Below are positions 6,894-13,647 of a stretch of 13,647 nt of DNA, one piece after another (positions within the stretch are counted from its first letter, which is position 1; the number at the start of each line of letters is the position of its first letter). Source of the stretch: an uncultured Oscillospiraceae bacterium (GTDB taxonomy: Bacteria; Bacillota_A; Clostridia; Oscillospirales; Oscillospiraceae); the NCBI GenBank assembly GCA_900770015.1, contig CAAGIU010000103.1, forward strand, positions 1-13,647. The letters are read 5' to 3'. The notes beneath the pieces were generated by a model that had not been told where the DNA came from, did no database searches, and saw nothing but the letters and a program-made list of their open reading frames with translations. Position numbers and translations under genes: made by a program.

Positions 6894-8109
6894 AAAGCGA
6901 ATGGAAATCATTGCACTGCCCAAAGCACAGCGCCTTTACACTTACGCCAACAGCCAACAGATTTCCATGCAAACCGGGCTGATCGGTCATCTGAGAGCAG
7001 ATTTCGGGGGCAATGGGAAGCAGTTCTTTTCAAGCTTTTTTGACTTCCGGAAAGATCTGAAATCGGACGCATTCAAGGACGAAATCAATACCGTCTTTGA
7101 TTTTCTCAGGGAAGGCAGCCGCTATGTGGATAAGAACGGTGCAGAAATCCGCGAACACGATTTCCTTCGATTTGAGGATGGAACAGAGAAAGAGGTTTTC
7201 CGCCTGCAAGACGGCTCCCTGGGCATTTCGGTTTCCAATCCTGCATATCTTGCGGCACATCCGAATGCGGAAGAGTATTATTCCACGCTTTCCGGGTGGG
7301 CTCCGGATGGCGGCATCAAGAAAGTCACCGATGGGGCGGTCGATTTCGCGCGCCGTCCGAACCGGCAGGAGAAAGCGTATGTCTCCTGCGGGAGCGTACT
7401 GAAAAGCCGTTCTGCGCTTTCAGCTTTCTGCGCCGCTCATCCCGAATGCGGCTTTGCGGGCAATTACACCCAAGAGTTCGGCATCCGTGTGAACACGCCG
7501 GACTATGCCTACCTGCTGCGTCTGAATCCCACCAAAGGTGACTATAACATTTACTGTTATTGCTACCGCCGTGATTGGCTCGATCACCACTTGCAGCAGG
7601 CGCAGAAGGGCATCCGCTTTATTACACCCAATTACCAGACGCTGTTCACGCTTGCTGACGGGGATCAGGTTCGCATTCTGAACGCACAGGGCGGCTGTGA
7701 GGATAAGACCGTCCGGTATGTGGATGATTATCATGCGGAAATCGGCATGAATCTGTACCATATCTGCGAATTTGCAGAACGCATGGAGCAAGCCGGAAGC
7801 AAAGGGCTGATTCCGCTCCGGGCGTCCCTGCCCGACAAGTGCTGCAGCACCCTTTTGGAGAACGGGAAAGTGGTCATTCTGAAAAAGGGAGAAACCGGTT
7901 ACTACACGACGGATATTCCTTTCACGTCCAGGGAAGAAGCACAACGCATTGTGGATGAGCAGAACAGCCGGCTGGGTGTAACCAAGGCGCAGGAGGCTGC
8001 TATGAAAGCCGGCTCCATGTTTGGCTTTGCAGTTCCCGCCGCCGATCCCAAAAACTACGATGAAAACGGCATCCCGCTGGGTCGCAGGGCACAGAATCAC
8101 GAAAGATAG
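6886..8109 (+). CDS. accessory conjugative-element protein, function unknown
   Basis: This is a soluble protein of about 407 residues with no signal peptide or membrane segment. I do not assign a function. Three parts can be seen. An N-terminal module begins MEIIALPKAQRLYTYAN and includes FFDFR and a stretch ending VFDFLR. A middle module contains a Cys-poor hydrophobic core with YAYLLRLNPTKGDYNIY, then YRRDWLDHH and KGIRFI. A C-terminal region carries a repeat-like ILKKGETGYYTT and an Ala/Lys-rich tail. From memory, proteins with this middle module recur in Firmicutes conjugative elements next to the giant methylase/helicase gene, which fits the context here. TTG 6886 is preferred for its spacing from AAAGGAG. 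The gene overlaps the second sortase by 8 bases, so the pilus operon appears to read on into conjugation genes. Confidence 0.75.
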   Translation: MTEKRMEIIALPKAQRLYTYANSQQISMQTGLIGHLRADFGGNGKQFFSSFFDFRKDLKSDAFKDEINTVFDFLREGSRYVDKNGAEIREHDFLRFEDGTEKEVFRLQDGSLGISVSNPAYLAAHPNAEEYYSTLSGWAPDGGIKKVTDGAVDFARRPNRQEKAYVSCGSVLKSRSALSAFCAAHPECGFAGNYTQEFGIRVNTPDYAYLLRLNPTKGDYNIYCYCYRRDWLDHHLQQAQKGIRFITPNYQTLFTLADGDQVRILNAQGGCEDKTVRYVDDYHAEIGMNLYHICEFAERMEQAGSKGLIPLRASLPDKCCSTLLENGKVVILKKGETGYYTTDIPFTSREEAQRIVDEQNSRLGVTKAQEAAMKAGSMFGFAVPAADPKNYDENGIPLGRRAQNHER

Positions 8110-8118
8110 GAGGAATCC

Positions 8119-8448
8119 ATGGATAAGAAAACCGCGATCTGCGAGTATTTGAGAAAATACCACGCAGGCAGGAAAAACGCCGTTTTCAGCCGTGAGCTGG
8201 AACGGCTTTTTATTTTGGACGGAAGATCTGTCCGTCGGGCGATCAACGCTCTGCGGCAGGAAGGACATCCCATTTGCAGCGACCAGTGCGGCTATTACTA
8301 TGCTGACAATCAGAAAGAGATCAACGACACCGTGTGTCGCTTGAACGCCCTTGTCACCAAGATTTCCAATGCCCGGTCGGGGCTGCTGTTCGCATCCATC
8401 ACCGGTGACAATGTGACCGTCAATCTGAAGATCACCGTAGGAGGCTGA
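8119..8448 (+). CDS. small winged-helix-like DNA-binding protein
   Basis: This 109-residue protein probably binds DNA as a regulator or accessory factor of the element. The N-terminal two thirds look like a winged helix-turn-helix: an opening helix (3-15), a helix-turn-helix candidate from SRELERLF through GRSVRRAINALRQEG (24-49), and a wing with a Gly-Tyr-Tyr-Tyr strand (58-61). The C-terminal part (65-109) forms a helix, then beta-rich sequence. The start has GGAGG (8109-8113) with a 5-base spacer. It begins 9 bases after the preceding gene and ends 2 bases before the giant gene, so it is co-transcribed with both. No operator for it can be pointed to. The fold call is by pattern only. Confidence 0.7.
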   Translation: MDKKTAICEYLRKYHAGRKNAVFSRELERLFILDGRSVRRAINALRQEGHPICSDQCGYYYADNQKEINDTVCRLNALVTKISNARSGLLFASITGDNVTVNLKITVGG

Positions 8449-8450
8449 CC

Positions 8451-11400
8451 ATGCCGAGCAAAAAACAGACCGTGATTGCGCTGGTATCCGAGGAAATCCG
8501 TTCGACCATGTCCTCTCCCAGCCGATATATGGACTTTCTGGACACTGCCGCTCAAAACTACAAGTACAATTACCGTGAGCAGGTTTTGATTCACGCACAG
8601 AAGCCCGATGCCACTGCCTGCGCCGACATTGAAACTTGGAACAAGCTGGGGAGATGGGTCAACAAAGGCACCAAGGGCATTGCCCTGTTGGTAGATCGTC
8701 CGCCTGTCAGTCTGCGGTATGTGTTCGATGTTTCCGATACCAACTCCCGTGCCGGACGAGAAGTGAACTTGTGGAAACTGATGCCCAGGCATGAAGCTTC
8801 CGTCATGGAATCACTGGAAAACGCCTATGGTGAACTGAATGCCGACGGGTTTTTTCCCTCTGCGGTGATGGCAGTTGCTGACCGAATTGTAGAGGACAAC
8901 TTGCCCGACTATTTTGCCATGCTCAAGGAACAGACAGCAGGCAGCTTGCTGGAGGAACTGGACGAGGACAATCTGCGGCAGTGGCTCAAGCAGCCCTTGC
9001 AGGCCAGCGTGGGTTACATGATTCTTGCTCGCTGCGGCTATGCACCCCGTGATTTCTACGGTGCAGAGGACTTCGCCCACATCATGGACTTCGACACGGA
9101 GGACACGGCCTCCGTTCTTGGCGATGCCGCCAGCCGAATGGCAGAGGGCGTCCTGCGGGAGATTGCCACAACTGTCCGTTCATTGCAAAAAGCGGAGCGG
9201 GCAGAGAATCGCACATTTGCGGAACCCGCAAAAGAGAAGTACAATGATGCCGGAACAAAAACCATTGAAAGGAGCAAGGAACATGGAACTGACTTACAAG
9301 CAGGCGGGCGATTATCTGATTCCCGACTTGGAGCTGCCGGAAAACCCGAGGGTGGGCAAATTCGGGATGCTGCGGCAGACCTTCCTGCGGGAGCATCGCA
9401 GCCCGATCTACACGGGGATGCTGTTCAGCGGCAAGCTGAACCCCCATCTGGAGGAAATCGACCGGCAGGCCAACGAGATGCTGGATCGCCTGATCTGCCA
9501 GATGAAGCAGGAACAGGGCGTGACCGAGAAGCTGAAGGCAGAGAATCAGATGCTGTGGGTTCAGAGGATGAACAACATCCGCAACGCAGCGGAGGAGATC
9601 GTCCTAAAGGAACTGATCTACAGTTAAGCGGTCGAAACGGAGACCTGAGGTGGGAAGTTGAGTATTTCTATCAGGACGAGGAAAAGAACGAACTGCTCAG
9701 AACCTGTGAAAAACTGAATAGCCATCGCATGGAAATTGCCGCATTCTTTGCATCCCAACCGGATGAAAAAGAACGCGGCAATTTTGTTAAGAGCTTCTTT
9801 GATAATACCTTTATTGAGCAGATTCTGGAAAGCGGTCAGCGTGTGGGCTACCGCGCCTATGACGATATGCTCCATCTGTGGCGCGGCTCGTACCTGAGCC
9901 GGGAGCGAGAGGAATATCTGCTGTGGCCGTCTGTGGCCAGACGCATTGAGGGCATGATCCTCATGAATCAATGGCTTGCTCCGGGCGAGGTGGTATTCCC
10001 CACAGAACAGCAACAAAAAGAACAAATCCTTTATGCAAAATCAAAAAACGGAATTGGCTTTGCTCTGCCCCAAGCGGCTGTGGACTATGTACTCACCCAC
10101 GGCACAGGCGTCGAACATGGGAAATTCGGCGTGTATGAGTTCTTCACTCAGAAGAAAACTCCCATCGACAATATTCGCTTTCTCAAGGAGGCCTACGGAA
10201 TCGGCGGTCACTCGGATGCCATACCCGGCACCGGTTTGTGGGAAGATCACGATGGGAAGGGAATCTCCATTTCCCGCTTGAATGCCGGAGAGAAAGCAAG
10301 TGTCCTGTTGTCCTGGAGCATGGTGGAAAAACGGATTCGGGACCTCATTGCCACCGACCGCTATCTGACCAAAGCGGAGAAGGCGGAATACCCCAGGTAT
10401 CTGGCAAATCAGCAGGCACGGCAGGAGCGTGGTGCGGTTGCGGATGAAGTCAAATCCATCATCACGGACTATAACGATTTCCAAACTCAGCTTGGCAACA
10501 CGAACGCTGTGCTGAATCAATATGTCCTGTTCTCCTGCATATCCAGCCTTTGCACTGGCGAAAAAACCACATGGACGCTGACGAAGGATAACTATGTTCT
10601 GCCCTTGCTCCGTGGGGCCTTACAGACCATCATTGCAGAGAAAACGCACCTTACCGAGCGAGCCGAAACTGCTTTGGAAAAGCTCAGTCTGCCTCTGTTT
10701 GCACCCTTGGAGCCGACCTACGATGAACTGAATCCACCGCCCGAACCGCCGAAGGAATATAGGCTCAGTCTGGGAGATACGATTTTCCTCGGAACCCACG
10801 AATACGATGTTCTGTCCCTTGGGGAACAAACGGTGGTGCTGTACGACACGGAGTTTCCCATTTTCAATCAGGAGATACCCACCGCCGAATTTTATGAGAA
10901 GCTGGCTGAAAACCCGCTGAATGACAAGTACCTTCAACCTGTGGAGCCGCTGACCGCAAGTTCCTCCACACCGGTGGAAGAAACTGCCAACGAAGCGGAA
11001 CAGGAAGAACCGACTGATGAGGAACTGAATCAGCATCCCATCAGTGTTGTGGAGAATGGCAAGGTTTTCACATATCCCAATGCAGAGGCAATGATGGAGG
11101 CAGAACCCCTTTCTGCACCGCCAATGCTCCCAAAACGGAAAGCCGCTCCCAACATCCTGCACCCCGAAATCACCAACCGTCGGAACCATCGAATTCTGGG
11201 GGACGATTTGGGTGTTGGCACACCTTCGGAACGTTATTCCCGCAATGTCATGGCAATTCGTCTGCTGAAAAAGCTGGAAGCCGAAGGAAGATTGGCGACT
11301 GAACTGGAACAGGACATTCTTGCCGACTATGTAGGCTGGGGTGGTCTGGCAGACTGCTTTGACGAGCGAAACAGCCACTATTCGGAACTGAAAGACCTCT

Positions 11401-13586
11401 TGACGGAGGAAGAATACGCGGCGGCCAGAGAATCCACTCTGACCGCTTTTTTCACGCCGCCTGTGGTTATCAAGGCGATGTATCAGGCACTCGCCAACAT
11501 GGGCTTCCAGACCGGCAACATCTTGGAGCCCTCCTGCGGTGTCGGCAACTTCATGGGTCTGCTCCCCGAAAGCATGAGCAGTTCCAAAATGTACGGCATT
11601 GAGCTGGACAGTGTTTCCGGCAGGATCGCCCAGCAGTTGTATCAGCACAACAGCATTGCGGTGCAGGGCTTTGAGAAAACCGACCTGCCCGACAGCTTCT
11701 TCGATGCGGCCATCGGCAATGTCCCCTTCGGACAGTTCAAGGTGCCCGACCGCCGTTATGACAAGCACAACTTCCTCATCCACGATTATTTCTTTGCCCG
11801 AACGCTGGACAAGGTTCGTCCCGGCGGTGTCATTGCTTTCATCACTTCCAAGGGCACGATGGACAAGGAAAACCCTTCCGTCCGCAAGTACATTGCCCAG
11901 AGAGCCGACCTAGTTGCCGCCATTCGTCTGCCCAATAACACCTTCAAGGAGGCCGCAGGCACGGAGGTCACTTCTGACATTCTGATTCTGCAAAAGCGGG
12001 AATCTCTCATCGACATGGAGCCCGATTGGGTGCATCTCGGTGTGGATGCCAACGGGATCAAGATGAATCAATATTTTGTGGATCATCCCGACATGATTAT
12101 GGGCGAGATGCAAATGGTCAGCGGCCCCTACGGTCCCGAAAGTGCCTGCATCCCCTATGAGGGGCAGGAGCTGTCCGACCTGCTGGCAGATGCCGTGGCA
12201 GGCATCCACGGTCAAATCACCGAATACGATGTGCAGGATGTGTCGGACGATGAGGAAGACCACTCCATCCCCGCCGACCCGACGGTTCGCAATTTCAGCT
12301 TTGCATTGGTGGACGGCAAGGTGTATTTCCGTGAAAACTCCCGCATGAATCCTGTGGAACTGACCGTCACCGCCGAAGGCCGTGTGAAGGGCATGATTGC
12401 CATCCGGGATTGTGTTCGCCAACTGATTGAATATCAGACCGAAGATTACCCGGGCAGCATAATCGAGGCAGAGCAGGAAAAGCTGAATACCCTGTATGAC
12501 GAGTTCGAGAAGAAATACGGGCGAATCAACTCCCGTGCCAACAATTCCGCTTTCCGGGACGACAGCAGTTACTATCTGCTGACCTCTCTTGAAGTTACCG
12601 ATGATGAGGGCAAGTTTATCCGCAAGGCGGATATGTTCACAAAGCGGACGATTCGCAAGAAGGTCATTGTAACCACCGTGGATACCGCTTCGGAGGCTTT
12701 GGCTCTGTCACTGGCTGAAAAAGCAGGCATTGATATGCCCTATATGCAGTCGCTGACGGGCAAGACAGAAGAACAGCTTGCCGAAGACCTCCGCGGCGTG
12801 ATTTTTCTCAATCCCGAACACCTATCCGAAAATGACAGCCATCCCAAATATCTTCCTGCGGATGAATACCTCTCCGGCAATGTCCGGGAAAAGCTGGCGT
12901 TGGCGCGTCGAACCGCCGAACTCTACCCGGAGGATTACGCCCCCAATGTGACCGCATTGGAGCGGGTACAGCCGCAAGACCTGACCGCCAGCGAAATCTC
13001 TGTCCGTCTGGGTGCCACATGGCTTCCCGAAGATGTGATTGCCGACTTCATGTTTGAGCAGTTGAGCACACCCCGATACGCCCGCTGGAACATCAAAGTC
13101 CATTACTCGCCCATTACCGGCGAGTGGAACATTGAGGGCAAAAACTACGACCGTGGCAATGTCAAAGCCAACAGCACCTATGGCACCGAACGCATTAACG
13201 CCTATAAAATCATGGAAGAAACCCTCAATCTGCGGGATGTCCGTATCTTCGACTATTTGGAGGACGGATATGGCAAAAAAATTGCTGTCCTCAACAAAAA
13301 GGAGACCGCCATTGCACAGGGCAAACAGGAGCTTCTCAAGCAAGCATTCCAGGACTGGATTTGGTCTGACCCGGAACGCAGAGCAAGGCTGACTGCCCTC
13401 TACAACGAGAAATTCAACTCCAACCGCCCCCGTGAATATGACGGCAGTCACCTCAATTTTGTGGGCATGAACCCGGAAATCAAGCTGCGTCCCCATCAGG
13501 TCAATGCCGTGGCACACATCCTTTATGGCGGCAATACGCTGCTTGCCCATGTGGTCGGCGCAGGGAAAAGTGCGACACGTTCGTAA
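8451..13586 (+). CDS. giant DNA methylase/SF2 helicase of conjugative element, interrupted
   Basis: 1711 codons are seen, with the 3' part missing. Residues 1-80 resemble the ArdC-like single-strand DNA binding domain of mobile-element proteins (ADIETWNKLGRWVNKGTKG). Residues about 278-392 are low complexity because they overlap tnpV in another frame. Residues 400-920 hold LPD/YodL-type accessory segments of uncertain role. The methylase core includes YVGWGG, motif I LEPSCGVGNF (1025-1034) and motif IV NVPFG (1090-1094), typical of N6-adenine methylases of this family. A helicase begins at LRPHQVNAVAHILYGG and reaches the P-loop VVGAGK (1701-1706). The coding exon appears to end at 13569; codons 1707-1711 and the stop at 13584 belong to an inserted group II intron. 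Family members continue as GAGKT plus the rest of the helicase. TAGGAGG precedes ATG 8451 by 6 bases. It probably processes or protects element DNA during transfer. Confidence 0.88.
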   Translation: MPSKKQTVIALVSEEIRSTMSSPSRYMDFLDTAAQNYKYNYREQVLIHAQKPDATACADIETWNKLGRWVNKGTKGIALLVDRPPVSLRYVFDVSDTNSRAGREVNLWKLMPRHEASVMESLENAYGELNADGFFPSAVMAVADRIVEDNLPDYFAMLKEQTAGSLLEELDEDNLRQWLKQPLQASVGYMILARCGYAPRDFYGAEDFAHIMDFDTEDTASVLGDAASRMAEGVLREIATTVRSLQKAERAENRTFAEPAKEKYNDAGTKTIERSKEHGTDLQAGGRLSDSRLGAAGKPEGGQIRDAAADLPAGASQPDLHGDAVQRQAEPPSGGNRPAGQRDAGSPDLPDEAGTGRDREAEGRESDAVGSEDEQHPQRSGGDRPKGTDLQLSGRNGDLRWEVEYFYQDEEKNELLRTCEKLNSHRMEIAAFFASQPDEKERGNFVKSFFDNTFIEQILESGQRVGYRAYDDMLHLWRGSYLSREREEYLLWPSVARRIEGMILMNQWLAPGEVVFPTEQQQKEQILYAKSKNGIGFALPQAAVDYVLTHGTGVEHGKFGVYEFFTQKKTPIDNIRFLKEAYGIGGHSDAIPGTGLWEDHDGKGISISRLNAGEKASVLLSWSMVEKRIRDLIATDRYLTKAEKAEYPRYLANQQARQERGAVADEVKSIITDYNDFQTQLGNTNAVLNQYVLFSCISSLCTGEKTTWTLTKDNYVLPLLRGALQTIIAEKTHLTERAETALEKLSLPLFAPLEPTYDELNPPPEPPKEYRLSLGDTIFLGTHEYDVLSLGEQTVVLYDTEFPIFNQEIPTAEFYEKLAENPLNDKYLQPVEPLTASSSTPVEETANEAEQEEPTDEELNQHPISVVENGKVFTYPNAEAMMEAEPLSAPPMLPKRKAAPNILHPEITNRRNHRILGDDLGVGTPSERYSRNVMAIRLLKKLEAEGRLATELEQDILADYVGWGGLADCFDERNSHYSELKDLLTEEEYAAARESTLTAFFTPPVVIKAMYQALANMGFQTGNILEPSCGVGNFMGLLPESMSSSKMYGIELDSVSGRIAQQLYQHNSIAVQGFEKTDLPDSFFDAAIGNVPFGQFKVPDRRYDKHNFLIHDYFFARTLDKVRPGGVIAFITSKGTMDKENPSVRKYIAQRADLVAAIRLPNNTFKEAAGTEVTSDILILQKRESLIDMEPDWVHLGVDANGIKMNQYFVDHPDMIMGEMQMVSGPYGPESACIPYEGQELSDLLADAVAGIHGQITEYDVQDVSDDEEDHSIPADPTVRNFSFALVDGKVYFRENSRMNPVELTVTAEGRVKGMIAIRDCVRQLIEYQTEDYPGSIIEAEQEKLNTLYDEFEKKYGRINSRANNSAFRDDSSYYLLTSLEVTDDEGKFIRKADMFTKRTIRKKVIVTTVDTASEALALSLAEKAGIDMPYMQSLTGKTEEQLAEDLRGVIFLNPEHLSENDSHPKYLPADEYLSGNVREKLALARRTAELYPEDYAPNVTALERVQPQDLTASEISVRLGATWLPEDVIADFMFEQLSTPRYARWNIKVHYSPITGEWNIEGKNYDRGNVKANSTYGTERINAYKIMEETLNLRDVRIFDYLEDGYGKKIAVLNKKETAIAQGKQELLKQAFQDWIWSDPERRARLTALYNEKFNSNRPREYDGSHLNFVGMNPEIKLRPHQVNAVAHILYGGNTLLAHVVGAGKSATRS
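9268..9274 (+). promoter_or_regulatory. internal Shine-Dalgarno for the embedded tnpV
   Basis: AAAGGAG lies 8 bases before ATG 9283, well inside the giant gene. A near-ideal ribosome binding site placed exactly before the only frame-shifted start with a family match supports real translation of the embedded gene. In the giant gene's frame the same bases encode part of IERSKEHG. Confidence 0.65.
9283..9627 (+). CDS. tnpV: TnpV-family protein embedded in another frame of the giant gene
   Basis: This 114-residue protein starts MELTYKQAGDYLIPDLELP and ends EEIVLKELIYS. I recognise the pattern as TnpV, the small transposon-encoded protein found in Tn4451-like and other clostridial mobile elements. 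It is soluble, with a short N-terminal beta/loop part, a basic middle (GMLRQTFLREHR) and a long helical C-terminal half (about 54-112) that may form a coiled coil. Its molecular role is not established. It lies wholly inside the methylase/helicase gene in a different + frame, has its own ribosome binding site (9268-9274), and ends at TAA 9625. The host protein's sequence over this stretch is Gly/Asp/Arg/Pro/Ala-rich and disordered, as expected if the tnpV frame is the constrained one. An in-frame extension upstream to 9025 is shadow sequence. Confidence 0.8.
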   Translation: MELTYKQAGDYLIPDLELPENPRVGKFGMLRQTFLREHRSPIYTGMLFSGKLNPHLEEIDRQANEMLDRLICQMKQEQGVTEKLKAENQMLWVQRMNNIRNAAEEIVLKELIYS

Positions 13587-13647
13587 CTGAAAAGGTTACG
13601 CACAAGTCAGCTAACAATAGAATCGGGAATTTGAAAGGAGTCCCTGA
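13570..13647 (+). mobile_element. 5' end of a group II intron inserted in the helicase P-loop codon
   Basis: The helicase frame is conserved up to GGG AAA A at 13569, then turns into GTGCGAC and meets a stop within 17 bases. GTGCG is the group II intron 5' consensus (GUGYG). The next bases form a hairpin, CGTAAC (13582-13587) with GTTACG (13595-13600), and a second short stem, GGGA (13625-13628) with TCCC (13641-13644), as expected for the start of domain I. The insertion follows the first base of the Thr codon of GKT, so splicing to a 3' exon starting CN would restore GKT. Any reverse transcriptase and the 3' half lie outside the window. A simple frameshift or assembly end is the alternative. 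Confidence 0.7.

Noticed and set aside
9025..9282. N-terminal extension of the tnpV frame
   Set aside because: The extension is unstructured shadow sequence; the ribosome binding site and family similarity both begin at ATG 9283.
10620..11783. Antisense open frame of 387 codons opposite the methylase core
   Set aside because: The sense strand encodes conserved methylase motifs; the antisense frame has no supporting signal.
1..13647. CRISPR array, tRNA or rRNA genes
   Set aside because: No regularly spaced direct repeats and no cloverleaf or ribosomal RNA sequence were seen; nearly all of the window is protein coding.

Overview
The window looks like part of an integrative and conjugative element from a gut-type Clostridia bacterium (Oscillospiraceae/Lachnospiraceae-like). 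The grounds are moderately high GC with C/G-ended codons, strong AGGAGG-type ribosome binding sites, LPxTG cell-wall anchors (Gram-positive), a TnpV-family reading frame, and a very large methylase/helicase protein typical of Firmicutes conjugative elements. All genes I accept lie on the + strand. Species assignment is not possible from this sequence alone.

Layout. (1) Positions 1-265: an upstream flank with a perfect 14-bp palindrome, a 30-residue single-span membrane peptide (108-200), and a possible extended -10 promoter (206-234). (2) 266-1141: a lipoprotein with a Thr/Glu/Pro-rich stalk and two Cys-containing repeats, closed by an intrinsic terminator. (3) 1172-6893: a sortase-assembled pilus module made of a thioester-domain tip adhesin with SpaA-type domains and LPFTG, a backbone pilin with YPK, E-box and LPQTG, a class C sortase, and a second sortase without a C-terminal membrane anchor. 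An RNA element with two mutually exclusive hairpins lies between the pilin and the first sortase. (4) 6886-8448: two accessory conjugation genes, the first translationally coupled to the second sortase through an 8-nt overlap and a TTG start. (5) 8451 to the end: a very large gene with an ArdC-like N-terminus, an N6-adenine-type DNA methylase core and the beginning of an SF2 helicase. A complete tnpV reading frame with its own ribosome binding site lies inside it in another frame. The gene is cut exactly in the Walker A codon GK|T by a sequence starting GTGCG, which I read as the 5' end of a group II intron running out of the window.

How it fits together. The conjugation backbone appears to carry a covalent surface pilus as cargo or as a mating aid. 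Adhesin and pilin are polymerised by the first sortase and probably finished or anchored by the second, and the same transcript continues into conjugation genes. Points most worth checking are the group II intron at the helicase P-loop, the fully overprinted tnpV, the paired hairpins that can hide or expose the sortase ribosome binding site, and the ICE-borne thioester pilus.
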